From contig CM057459.1 in assembly GCA_016271365.2 (NCBI GenBank), positions 487,023,501 through 487,087,500 on the forward strand: a stretch of DNA of 64,000 nt, given 5' to 3'. The DNA is from Neoceratodus forsteri (lineage: Eukaryota; Chordata; Ceratodontiformes; Ceratodontidae). Within the stretch, counting starts at the first letter, position 1. The number at the start of each line of letters is the position of its first letter. Below, in pieces: positions 34,193 through 45,060 of the stretch. Both the position numbers and the translations under genes were made by a program. The notes under the pieces are model-generated. The model ran no database searches and was not told where the DNA came from. It saw nothing but the letters and a program-made list of their open reading frames with translations.

Positions 34193-34210
34193 TCGCACCG
34201 CTGCTAACCA
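34193..34210 (-). other. Primer-binding site, resembling a tRNA-Leu 3' end
   Basis: Four bases inside the 5' LTR the minus strand reads TGGTTAGCAGCGGTGCGA. It begins TGG, as sites complementary to a tRNA CCA end do, and resembles the complement of vertebrate tRNA-Leu(AAG/TAG) 3' ends, with one extra base and about two mismatches. The tRNA assignment is from memory. Confidence 0.6.
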
Positions 34211-34214
34211 AATC

Positions 34215-35272
34215 TGTCACAAATGCACTAAGCAGGTCAGGCCCTCTGCTCCCACAGTGTCAACCTCCAAGTGCATTAGTGTGAACAGGTAACAGATAGA
34301 GTAACCCTCCTGTCTGCTTTTAGGTCTATATCACCTTTAGTCTCAAGTTCTGGGGTGATTCAAACTGTGAACCTTATCCTAGTGTACCTAAATGTACAGG
34401 CTCAGATATGTACCCTCTTTGGGGATTGTGGTACAATCTTTCACCAGGGGTATCAAGCCAGGCTTTCAAAATGAACCCTTGAAACTCTATAAAAGACATT
34501 TGGTATATTCTTACCTTTTCCCCATTTAGTAACACCATCAAGCTCTCCAGAACAGCTGTCAAACTTAACCATGTATACATCACATGTAAAAAGAACTGGG
34601 AAGACACACTCAGGTAGTATATTTCAAATAATAGGTACTTTACTAAAAGATTATAAAAATATGAAAAATGTAAACACAGAACAATGTATCAAAGACCATA
34701 CAATCACTTAAAAGAACAAGGGCAAAGTACAAAACAAAAACTTCTACCACAATACATTTAGACTTTTTTTATCTAATGTATTACCTCTAAGTGCTTATCA
34801 GAGAGATGTGTCTTTCTAGAGTCCCAAAATAATATGTCATATTCACCAGTTACAAGGATACATTTCAACTCCATCTCCCCACCCTCTTGGTGAGTCACCT
34901 AGCTCCTCCTTTTTAGAATTAAAAAAATACAAACATGATGTCCTATCAGGAGGTATATTAAATAAGGTGACATCAGCAAAAATGCCACTTCCTAAATATG
35001 ACTCGTTAATTAAACATTTTTCTCTTTGATCTTGTGTGGGTCCTGTTCCCAAGGCATATCAAAGGGTTTTATAACTTTTAGCACCATGGCGGTATCAATG
35101 TTCTTCCTATAGGAATCACAAAACGTTACAAGCCCTATATCCTGGCAGCTGGGTCAGTTCTAATTAAGACAGAAAAACAGGAGACGCTTAATTTAGTCTC
35201 TCTGGTCTTTTAATTACCTCCTGGTTTCAGGTCACTTGTCACTCTAGCTTCACTGAAACTTGGGGGGGGGCA
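34215..35272 (-). repeat. 5' LTR of the Gmr1-like element (1058 bp)
   Basis: In element sense it starts TGCCCCCCCC at 35272 and ends ATTTGTGACA at 34215. The inner boundary is fixed by the primer-binding site and by the shared end of the two LTRs (TGTCACAAATGCAC on the plus strand at 34215 and 28747). Confidence 0.85.
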
Positions 35273-35277
35273 CCCAT

Positions 35278-36083
35278 AAGCACAGGCTGTCGTATGTGAG
35301 ACAATCACTTACTATATTTTTATATTTCAAATATCATACAATCATAACCAGCTGGCCAAGCGTCACAACCATTACCTCGAAGTTTGACTTCGCAAATTGT
35401 GAATAACTTCGCAAAGTTGCAGAAATTCATAAAGTTATCACAAAATGAAGTTTTCATAACTTCACATATCTCTAATATACAGTAGTATATAACGTGCTCT
35501 GTGTATGGCCATGCAAGCCATTTCCAAAGAACATAACCATCACATTTTGCCAGTGTCCTGTATTGTAATTTGTGAATGTCAGTATGTACCTGTCACCCAG
35601 TGACTCATACTTATGTCCCATGTTTGTCAGGCTATCTGCCTCCCCCCCCCAGTAATATTTTTTTAACATATTATATTTTCCAATGTACGTCTTGTTATAA
35701 AAACAGGCATGCAGAAAATTATTCATCATATAACACATTTCACATTACATAATCTCGCTATTTCACATATTCCATATAATCAAAACTATCGTGAGAAGAA
35801 AAAAGTGAAAAGAAGAAAAAGAAAGAAAAGAAGAAATTCTACATTAATGTCATGTTATTATTTCATATCTCTTTATAGGTGGGTTTAGGAATGTTTACCA
35901 TATCATGCATAATTCACTATATTTAATATAATGCCACGACTGCTGGTAAGAGAGATTCTATTTCTATCCATTTGACATTATTTGATACATCTTGTGTTAA
36001 ATAATTAGCAGTGAACTTTTCAGCCTTCATGGTACAGCATCATGGAAAGTTGATCAGCACTTACTTAAGTTAAAAATCTCACT
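35278..36083. other. AT-rich spacer, no gene recognised
   Basis: No coding or repeat identity is recognised apart from a purine tract at 35795-35835. Confidence 0.5.
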
Positions 36084-36330
36084 GAGCCTAGCCCAGTGGA
36101 ATGGGAGGACTTAGTCATTAGGCACCTTATCTCCTGCCACACCTGTGACCCAAGTTCTGGAATGGCTCAAGGTTGCTCAGGGTTCAGACAGGAGAAGAAG
36201 AATCAAGGGTCCATGGATGGCTCTCCTCCTTCTGGGAGGAGAGAGGGAAACAGTGTGTGCTGTTGTTTGACTGCTGCCAAGCAGAAACTGGGTGGCACAG
36301 CATAGAGTCATGTCTCTGAGGTTCAGGGGC
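36084..36330 (+). repeat. SINE-like dispersed repeat, copy 4 of 4
   Basis: AGCCTAGCCCAGTGGAATGG, then AGGCACCTTAT, TGTGACCCAAGTTCTGGAAT and TCTCCTCCTTCTGGGAGGA follow the block order of the other three copies. Confidence 0.5.
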
Positions 36331-37057
36331 AGGTGTTCAAGTATGTGCAGCATCTTCATGTCACACGCTCATGCCAATGCAAGCCCAACAGTCTCAGGCC
36401 AGGGAAACAGAAAACAAGAAAAAACTGGGGCTGCACAACCATGAAGCCTCGTCTGCATTTCCTTACTTGCACTATTGCTCTTGGACCCTGCCCTCCATCT
36501 CCCAGCCCCACCACTTGGGGGCAAGCCATGGGAAAACTAGGCAGGTGAGTCCTGGGTGGAGATGGTGGCTGGTTGAGGGGGCAAGTGAGAATGAAGAGAC
36601 AAGTAAGCACCTCAAAAGCAAGAAAAAGCTCTGTAGCAAGAAAAAGATCTCAGAGTGTGGAACATTACAATTGAACAGAATCGGACATTTAATGGTCATC
36701 GTTTACAGTTAAACTAATTTAACTTGTTTTTTATCCAAATTCATAACAGCATAGTCATTTAATAGTAACACCCCAGGGTTTAGTTGAATCTGATGCCCTT
36801 TGACCTTCTAGAATTGGCATATTGTAATCTCCCACCATAGAAACATAGAATTGGACTGCAGATAAGGGACACTTGGCCCATCCAGTCTACCCATTTCTCC
36901 CTACCTACACTATTACATCACACCATGCCTGATCTATACCTCTTTTTCCCTCCCCCATTCCATTCCACCATGATTCCTGTGTGCTTATCTTATGCATTCT
37001 TGAACCTCACCACTGTTTTTGCCCCCACTACCTCTACTGGAAAACAGTTTCAGGAAT

Positions 37058-38640
37058 CTACCACTCATCTGTGAAGAAGTACTTCCTCACATCTCTCCTG
37101 AATCTACCTCCCTCAAGCTTCATAGCATGTCCCCTTGTTCTTGAGCACCTTTTCTTCTGAAAGATACTCCCCTCTTCTACCTTATTTACCTCTGTAACGT
37201 ATGTTAAAGTCTGTATCATATCTCCTGTCTCCCTCCTCTGTTCCAGGGTGTACATATTGAGGTTCTTTAGTCTCTCCTCATAGGACTTTTGATGTAGACC
37301 CTGCACCATTTTAGTTGCCCTCCTCTGGACTGCCTCCACTATGTCTATGTCCTTCCTGAGATGTGGTCTCTAGAACCAGACACAATACTTTATATAGGGT
37401 CTTACAATTGATCTATACAGAGGCAACACTGCCTCCCTCTTTCTGCTGGTGATACCCCTCCTTATGCACCCCAGTTTCCCACTTGCTCTCCCTACTACCT
37501 TGTTGCACTGCTTGGCCACCTTTAGGTCATCTGATATGATTACCCCCAGGTCTCTTTTGTGGTTTGTGGTCATCAATACCACTTCACCCATTTTGTACTC
37601 TTCCCCTTGGTTTCTGTGCACTGAAATCCAGCTGCCATACCCTTGACCACTTCTCTAGTTTTCTCTGGTCTCCACTCATCCTTTCCACACACTCCCAGAG
37701 TATCCATCCTGCAGCAGATTATGGTGTCATCCACAAAGAGGCAGACCTTCCCTTCCAGCTCCTCTGCAATGTTACTTACAAAGACATTAAAGAAGACCTG
37801 TCCCAGCACTGATCCTTGAAGCAATCCACTGGTCACCCTCCCCTCCTTGGAGTGAACTCCGTTTATCACCACGATCTGTCGCCTATCCCCTATCCAGTTT
37901 TTTATCCAGCTTACCACTTTGAACCCACTTCTAAGCTACCCAGCTTGCTTACTAGTTTTCTATTTGAAATGGTGTTGCATGCCTTACTGAAATCTAGGTA
38001 GGCCACGTCCACCACTCCACCCTGATCTAGTTCCTAAGTTATCCAGTCAAAGAAATCTATCAGATTCAATTGAAATGACCTCCCCCTTGTTAAACCATGC
38101 TGCCTTCGATCTTGTAACCCACTGGATTCAAGATATCCCACAATCCTTTCCTTCAGCAGTGATTTAATTAACTTTCCCACTACCAATGTCAGGCTGACTG
38201 GCCTAAAATTGCTAGCCTGCTCCCTGCTACCACTTTTGTGTAGTGGGACTATATCCACTCTCCTCAAACCACTCCTGTTTCCAGTGAGCTGTTAAATAGA
38301 ACTATCAAAGGTGCAGCAAGTATTTCCCTGAGCTCCCTCGGTACCCTTGGATGCACCTCATCTGGCCCCATTGCTTGTCCACCTTCAGATTAGCAAATCC
38401 CTTCAGGACTCTCTCTTCAAAAATGGACTAATGTCCACCTCCTCCCTCCCTCCTCCAATGCTTTTGATACTTTTTTGGCCCTCCTCTTTTCCTTCCTCTG
38501 TCAACTCTGAACAAAAGTATTTGTTCAGGATGCATGCCTTTTCCGGTCCTTTCTGTGCAGCCCCCCTTTCTCTTTTAACCTTAAAATCCCACCTGTGGTC
38601 TTTTCTTTCACTTACTTTGACAGGACATTGGAGCAGAGTC
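37058..38640 (-). pseudogene. CR1 reverse transcriptase, broken
   Basis: Minus-strand blocks in order: QAMGPDEVHPRVPRELRE (about 38370), RRVDIVPLHKSGSREQASNF (38267 onward), SGLLQGSVLGQVFFNVFVSNI and VCLFVDDTIICC (37917-37573; FVDD in place of FADD), DDLKVAKQCNKVVG and PLYRSIVRPYIKYCV (37621-37370), and EAVQRRATKMVQGL (37339-37058). The pieces lie in different frames with stops between. Confidence 0.85.
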
Positions 38641-38647
38641 AGTTTTT

Positions 38648-38914
38648 CTTTTTAAATATTCGTCTGTTGCAGGTTCTGTTTGGGATGCACACAAGATAGC
38701 TGCCAGGTCACATGCACAGGCAGCTTATGAGATCTGGTGACTCACTGTGGAGGTGCTGACATTCTCATGGGAACCACTGACAGGATGAATAGGGAGGAGG
38801 CAATAAAGCCATAATCCCAGTGGGCAGTCTTTCCTGGGATATGTTCCCATGTCAGACAATGGACACAGGTACATGTAAAACCCACAGATAGTGAGGAAGT
38901 CCTGAAGGATGTGG

Positions 38915-38961
<47 letters not shown>

Positions 38962-39580
38962 TACATGCATATGGGGTTGGGGACTGTAGGGAACTGTCAA
39001 TCAAAGGGTGAAGTCACTCCCCACAGCCCAAAGGATATAAATTGGGGAGCTGGGGTCAGCTCACTCTCTCTCTCTCTCTCTCTGGGACACTTAACAGCTG
39101 AAGAAAGGGGATCCCAAGGGAACTAGCTTAGTAAGGAAGCACAGGCTAAGGGAAGTGTCTTCTGTAGCTAGGGCAGGCAAAGAGCTTTAGGTGAGGGAAG
39201 TTCACATTTTTCTGATCATCAACTCCCTGTTTAACTCACTTTATTTTATATTCTTAGTAAAATTGTAAACTTTTTGATTTACTGTAAATATATCCTTTTT
39301 GTAAATACCTGTAGTATTTTCAAGTAAAGAATCTATTTTTTATAGAACCAGCAGCTGCCTGTTTATTGTCAAGGTAATTTTTATTACTTCAGCTGGATTC
39401 TGTTTGCAGTCTGCCTCCAAATTACACTGTACCAGTAGTTATTGTGTTGACCTTCCTGACCTGAGCAGGGGGCCAAAGCATGGTTTCCTGATTCCTGGTA
39501 AAAATCAGGTGGTGGCTGATAATTAGAAATCCCTGACCAAAACTGTCCTGTAAGCTGGTATGGCCGAAGGGTCAGTTTTT
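38648..39580. mobile_element. Unidentified ~0.93-kb insertion in the CR1
   Basis: CR1 similarity is lost here. The decamer GTCAGTTTTT occurs at 38638-38647 and again at 39571-39580 and may be a target duplication. Inside are an (AC)n tract (about 38915-38956), a TATAAATT at 39036 followed by a (TC)n tract (39064-39083), and several AT-rich signals near 39310-39345. This could be a solo LTR or a retroposed sequence; no frame is recognised. Confidence 0.45.
38915..38956. repeat. (AC)n microsatellite
   Basis: Pure AC dinucleotide run of about 21 units, inside the insertion in the CR1. Confidence 0.9.
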
Positions 39581-39599
39581 GTCATGCTTACTTATTTAA

Positions 39600-40708
39600 G
39601 AAATGTCTTGTACCCTTTCATTAAGTCCTGGGCCATTCTCCCTTCAGTTTGCCCCTTTGCACTCCCTACTGCTTTCTCCACTTCCCTTTGTTTCCTGATC
39701 CATATCCCTATCCTCCTCCATCTGAGTCTCCTTGTATCTTCAGAATGCTACCCTTTTAGCTTTTACCTTTTTACCCATCTCTTTTGAGAACCATAGCAGT
39801 CTCTTTTTCCTGTTGGTTTTGCTCATGTGTTTGATGCAGAGGATTGTTTCCTTTAATATGGTCCCTTTTATCTTCACTCACTGTTCCTCCACCCACCCAG
39901 GTCACCAAGCCCTGCTAGGTCATCCCTGAGGCATCCACCCGTCCTTTTAAAATCAGCCCTCCTGAAGTCCAGGACTCTCACCCTTGTGTGGTTTGTTTCT
40001 GCAGCCATCTTTATATTGAACTACACCTTATGGTGATCACTGGTCCCCAAGTGGCCTCCCACCTTGACGTCTACAACACTGTCTCTATTAGTGAGTACCA
40101 AGTCCAGTATTTCCCCATCATGAGTGGGTTCACTGACTTTTTGCCTGAGGAATGCCCCCTGCAGAGAGTCCAGGATGTCCCTGCTTCTAGTTGAAGCCAC
40201 TGCTGGGAGTACTGCAATCCACATCTGGCAGGTTGAAGTCCCCCATCAGCAGCATCTCCCCCTTTTCTGCAATCCTTCCAATAGAGTCCACCAGTACCTT
40301 ATACAATTCCTCCCCCCTGTGCTGGAGGTCTGTAGATCACTCCAATGTGAATAGTGGCTCTATTCCCCATCTCCAGGGAGACACACAGTACCTCTGCCTC
40401 CCCTTGTATTCCCTGTATTTCAGTGACTTTTATGCTTTCCCACACACATAAAGCACCTCGCCTCCTCTTTTCCTTCTCACCTGGTCCTTCCTAAACAGAG
40501 TATAGCCCAGTATGGCCATGTTCCAGTCATGGTTCTCAGAGCACCATGACTCAGTAATGGCCACAATATCCAGGTCAGCCTGTGCCATGATGGCCTCTAG
40601 GTCCATAATCTTATTTCCTAGACACCTAGCATTCACACATGGCCTTCTAGATTTTGATTCCACTCTGCTTGTTGCCCCTTTTTTCCTTTTTCCCTCCCTC
40701 CTTCCCAC
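39600..40708 (-). pseudogene. CR1 endonuclease (ORF2 N-terminus)
   Basis: The frame 40708-40430 begins near CVNARCLGNKIMDLEAIMAQ and contains LDIVAITESWCSENHDWNMA, then RRKRGGEVLYV, the N-terminal endonuclease blocks. The frame 40224-40021 has ILDSLQGAFLRQKVSEPT, ILDLVLTNRD and TSDHHKV, the C-terminal blocks including the catalytic SDH. The linker to RT follows in poor condition to about 39600. Confidence 0.8.
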
Positions 40709-40880
40709 TGCTCTTTTTAATGCTCCTGTTCCTTTCCCCCTTTTACTGCATCACTCTGCTCCCTTTATTAATTTGCACTCTGGGGGATTCCTCTCCCTTC
40801 ATTTTCTCCTTACTCTGTACTTCAATCTGTGGGGAGGAGGCAGTTTCTGACTCCACTATTCTTTCTGCCACACCCCTTGA

Positions 40881-41614
40881 CTAGATCAAATGTTCATTGA
40901 TGTAGCATTTAAACCAACCACTGAAGACTGCAGTTCCTCTCCCAGATGGGTGCAGCACATTACCCCAGTATAGGCCCTTATCCTCCCAGGTGGGTCTCCA
41001 GTCCCCAATGTAGCTGAACCCTTCTTCTCTGCACCATTCCTTCAGCCATGAATTGAAGTTCCTGGTGTAGAGTTCCTTCTCCTGTTCCTTGTCATATACA
41101 GGTAGCACCTCAGTGAAAGCCACTGAGTGAACTACTGTACATGTCTAAGACCCCATCCATAGCTCCCTAAACTCCCCCAGCATTATCCCAACCCCATCCC
41201 TAGCCAGACCATTAGTCCCCAGGTGGACAATGACATGTAGCTCTCCCTCCCATTCTGCTATCCTAGCAATCAGCAGGATTTGCCTTTCATCTCTCCTGGC
41301 CATGGCACCAAGTAGGGACCTAACCTGCCTCACCCCCTTTCCTATTCCCAAATCTATCTCCCATACATTTGAGTCTTTCAAAAAAGTTGCTTTCTCCTCC
41401 TCTGGGGTCATCTACCATCCTCCTTAGGCTCTCCAATATGGAGGACCACCACATTCTCCTCAGTCACTACCGCAGGCACTTCTTCCTGGCTGTCCCACCC
41501 TGCCAGAGTGGCGTAGGAATTTTGTAGTGGTACCAGTTGAGGAATGTGCCTCTGTCCCACCAACCCCACCATTCCAGAGCCCACCATAGTCCACTCTTTC
41601 CTCCTCACTAGCAA
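40881..41614 (-). pseudogene. CR1 ORF1 with esterase-like domain
   Basis: Minus-strand pieces read LHVIVHLGTNGLARDG (41411-41145) and AFTEVLPVYDKEQEKELY, NSWLKEWCREEGF and YWGNVLHPSGRG (41123-40881). GTN plus the terminal D/xxH block are the signature of the SGNH/GDSL-type esterase found in ORF1 of many CR1 elements. The same domain is seen in the family B copy at 53212-53595. Its exact role in retrotransposition is not settled. Confidence 0.75.
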
Positions 41615-41663
41615 CCTCTAAGGTAACAGTGGCACATTTGGTGGCCTCTGGGTTGGGGGAGAG

Positions 41664-43190
41664 TGTAATGGGTATTGTACCCTGTTACAGTCAACTCAAC
41701 CAAAATAATACAAAATAGAGGGATTTACCTCCCCTAGGTATCCAAAGGTAGGAGTCTGAAGGGATGTCATTCCAGGTACCTGTAAAGTAAAAGATAAAAA
41801 AGGGGTCACAAATTATCTGCATCTCTTAGGGGGACAAATAGGGTGGAAGGGACAGGTTAGGTTAAAATTATACTTATCTGATAGATTAGGAGTCCATGTC
41901 CTGTCAGACCTATAAAAATTAAAAAAAATGAGGTTAACTGAAGGAAAAATATAGTGGCTGCAGAAATAGAGGAAGGGAAGTGTGGTTTGGGAGGGGGGAT
42001 TCAGCCCAAACCCCTGTGCCCATATTGGTGGTTGTAAGGCCAGTATTTTATATAGTAGCCCAGGTGGGCTAGCAGAGGCCCTTAAGAGGCTATTAGCCCT
42101 TTTGTATAAATAAGAGAGGCCCTGGTGGTCTAGTGAGCTAGCACCCTATGGATTGGGCTAGTATTTTCCTTTCAAATAGATTAATGCCCTTTCCCTGGGG
42201 TCTAGTAGGGGCTCTCCAAGCCCTGGCATAGTCTGGGAGGGGTATTTTTTTTTGCAGTGGCAACAGGAAAACAAATGTGAACTGCTGTGCAGCCAAAGGC
42301 AGCTGCTCAATGTGATCATGCTACAATTGAAAGTGTTTTCAGGCACTGTTAACTCCCAGCCTGTATGGAAATTAACATGTGGCCTGCTCTGCATGGGTCG
42401 AAGATGGAGAGAAGATGGAGCCAGCGGCAGGTAGAGGAGGCAGTAATGCGAGCAGGTCCCTCCAACTTACTGACTCACTGCTTTGGCAGCAGAGTTAGTT
42501 ATGCCTACGGGGCTTAGAGGCGGCCAAGGAAGACAGATGCAGGAAAGGAGCTGCCATTAAGTAGAGTTGCTCCTGCAGCATTAGTAGTAGAGCTGGGGGG
42601 GGGGGTGTTGAGAGAGGAGAGCCAGAAGGAGTGTGCAGGGTGGCAGGAGTCACCAGTGAATAAAGCCAAAGTTGCGGAAATGCAAAAGCCTGGAGAGGGG
42701 GGTATTCTGATAGAGAGAGAGGAGTGAGGAGGCAGCAACAGCAGAGCAGCAGATGCCACATACGTAAAGCTGCACTGTGGTTTGTGGCAGCAGCCAGCAG
42801 GCTGAATTTAATTTTAAAAGTCTGCAGGATGCAGGCAAGGACAAAGAGCTACCCGAGGGGAGAACACTCAGAGGAGCAACACCGCAACGACATGCAAGCC
42901 CTGAGGGGCTTTAAAATGTGAACTGGAGGAGGGGGACAGAAACGGAGAGCATTTGGGCTAGGACAGCCCACAAACAATGAGCAGCACAGGCAGCAGTGAA
43001 GCACAAAGGGGCATAAAGCAAATAAATAAAAAATACAAATATTTAAAATAAGGAGGCTACCTGGGGCAGAAGCAAGCAGTCCTCCATTAAAACTTAAGGC
43101 AGCCATGTTGTACAGTCTGCTGGCTGGCGCTGACATCACTAGAATGATGACATCAACAGCGGGCAGGACCAGCCAGACAAAAGGAAGGGA
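41664..43190 (+). repeat. 5' LTR of the gypsy element, first part
   Basis: The first ~790 bases (to about 42450) match 62031-62820 closely. Beyond that no second copy exists in the window, because the 3' LTR is interrupted by a SINE. A TATAAATAAG sequence occurs at about 42105 and at about 62475 in the partner. The LTR probably resumes after the LINE at 45906; its true end is not located. Confidence 0.75.
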
Positions 43191-43239
43191 ATAAACTCGG
43201 CCCTCCACACCTTTACAAAACACCCTACTTTGGATCTGA

Positions 43240-45060
43240 GACACACATGCCCCCCTTAAAAAGGCCAGAGTTAACAGCATCCACCACCCCTGGATCACTT
43301 CCGACCTTTCATTCCTCTGCAGAACCAGGGACAGGTCTTGGACACTATTTAAATCCTCCATGTCCCCTGATCACTGCCAACAATACAAAACACACAGAAA
43401 CACCTGCACCAAGGCAATTTGCCAAGCCAAAGGTGTCTACTTTAAGTCTCAACTCCAGGCAAATACCGGCTCCCCAATTATGTTCTGGAAGGTCATACAC
43501 TCACTCATGTACCCTCCCACAAAGCCAGCCCCCCACCCTTTATTTTGATGGCTCTACCACCTCCGACCCCTTATCCATTGCTGAATCTTTAGACAAATTC
43601 TTCATCACCTCCGCACTCCCAGACAACCCCTCCTCTACCTCGCTGGGAGTCCCTCTACCCCACATGAACTTGACTATAACTCCCCCCCCCATATCACCCA
43701 CAGAAGTATATCAGTCACTCATGTCCTTGAATCCTGCAAAATCAAGCCCTGACAGATTCCACCCAAAACACCTCCACATCTCAGCCCCAGCCATTGCCTT
43801 TCCCCTTGCCCACCTACCAAACCTCTCCCTCTCTTCTGGCACAGTCCCCATGCATGGAAACTTGCCAAAGTGTTACCACTCCTCCAAGACAGGGACCCGA
43901 CATTGCCCAGCAACTATAGAACCATCCCACTCCTGCCCTCTCTGGCCAAATTGCAAGAATCATTCATATATTCCAGGCCCCTGGACCACCTAACAGCCTC
44001 TGGAACTGTCTCCCCCTACCAGTCAGGCTTTGGGAAACAACAATTCACCATCACCTCTCTGTTATGAGTCACAGACTATAGCCACTCTGCAATGAACCAA
44101 GGTCAGGTCACCTCTGCCGCCTTTGTGGACCTGGCCAAGCCTTTGACTCCATTTCCCACCACCTTCTGCTCCATAAACTATGCTAGTCCAGGTTATCCCA
44201 ACCCTCAGTTAACTGGTTCAGCTCCTATTTATTTAACAGACAGCAATTGGTCCGATTTGTAAATGCCCTTTCCTCATCCCTCCCCATCCTAGCCAGTTTA
44301 CCACAAGGTTCTGTTCTCTGACCCATTCTGTTCTCAATCTTTATAAATGATCTTCCCTCCATCTGCTCCACCTCCCACATACAGATGTATGCAGATGACA
44401 CCATGATCTACTCCTCTAGCTCCCCCAATGATGACATAACCCCACCCTCCCACGACGAGACTTTGCTGGAGTCCAAAACTGGTTTCAGGAAAATCAGCTG
44501 AAACTTAACACAAGAAAACAGTTTCCATGGTATTCAGATTGAGACAGAGGCTGACTCACCTCCAGCTGCCCTCCCCACCCCACCTTCATCACACTGAACG
44601 GTTCCTCCCTAGAGGTGGTCAACTCCTTCAAGTACCTAGGAGTCTGGCTGGACAACATCTAGATTTTTCCTCCCATATTGATGCCATTTGCACCAAACTC
44701 CACCCAAAACTTTACATCCTCTATCGAAACAGAGACTGCCTCCCATTACCCACGACAAGACTTTGCTAGAGTCCAAAACTGGTTTCAGGAAAATCAGCTG
44801 AAACTTAACACAAGAAAACAGTTTCCATGGTATTTGGATTGAGACAGAGGCTGACTCACCTCCAGCTGCCCTCCCCGCCCCACCTTCATCACACTGAACA
44901 GTTCCTCCCTAGAGGTGGTCAACTCCTTCAAGTACCTAGGAGTCTGGCTGGACAACATCTAGATTTTTCCTCCCATATTGATGCCATTTGCACCAAACTC
45001 CACCCAAAATTTCGCATCCTCTATCGAAACAGAGACTGCCTCCCATTACCTACCTGATGA
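43240..45060 (+). pseudogene. L2-like ORF2: linker and reverse transcriptase
   Basis: The frame 43247-43993 shows DKFFITSALP, VYQSLMSLNPAKSSPDRFHP and LSLSSGTVPMHGNLPKCYHS, RT blocks 0-1 of the L2/Rex1 group (the usual W before K is missing). Then come YQSGFGKQQFT (about 44020), a damaged FVDLAKPLTPF (FDS motif region, about 44125) and IQMYADDTMIYSSSS (about 44380), with an intact YADD. Frameshifts and stops separate all of these. Confidence 0.8.
44453..45052 (+). repeat. 300-bp tandem duplication inside the LINE
   Basis: Bases 44453-44752 are repeated at 44753-45052 with only a handful of substitutions; both copies contain GACTTTGCTGGAGTCC (or its one-base variant) through CTGCCTCCCATTACC. 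The spacing is exactly 300 bases. Confidence 0.95.

Larger units (their letters stand above)
28747..35272 (-). mobile_element. Gmr1-like Ty3/gypsy retrotransposon, integrase upstream of RT
   Basis: On the minus strand the order is 5' LTR (35272-34215), primer-binding site, gag (from 33997), protease, integrase (31948 onward), RT (from about 30700) and 3' LTR (30242-28747). Ty3/gypsy elements normally carry integrase last; integrase ahead of RT in a gypsy-type element is characteristic of the Gmr1-like group known from fish and other animals. RT and IN sequence are gypsy-like, not copia-like. The element begins TG and ends CA in its own sense. It is flanked by CCCAT (35273-35277) and ACCAT (28742-28746), a 4/5 target duplication. 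Stops, shifts and a 3' deletion make it inactive. Confidence 0.85.
36836..41663 (-). mobile_element. Near full-length CR1 LINE (family A) with ORF1 and ORF2
   Basis: The 3' end is at 36836 (CATAGAAACATAGAATTGGA, octamer-type). Going up the minus strand are RT (37058-38640), endonuclease (39600-40708) and an ORF1 with esterase-like motifs (40881-41614). It is interrupted at 38648-39580 by unrelated sequence. At 41664 it meets the 5' LTR of the large gypsy element, which either inserted into it or was the landing site. Confidence 0.8.

Noticed and set aside
28747..35272. Copia-type (Ty1) element, as suggested by IN before RT
   Set aside because: RT motifs (SPWASPIVLVPKPDD, FCVDYHELN), the integrase type and the Gag match the gypsy group, so order alone is not enough.
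42849..43361. 170-codon minus-strand frame with hydrophobic segments
   Set aside because: It spans the LTR and the antisense of the L2-like LINE, so it cannot be one ancestral gene.
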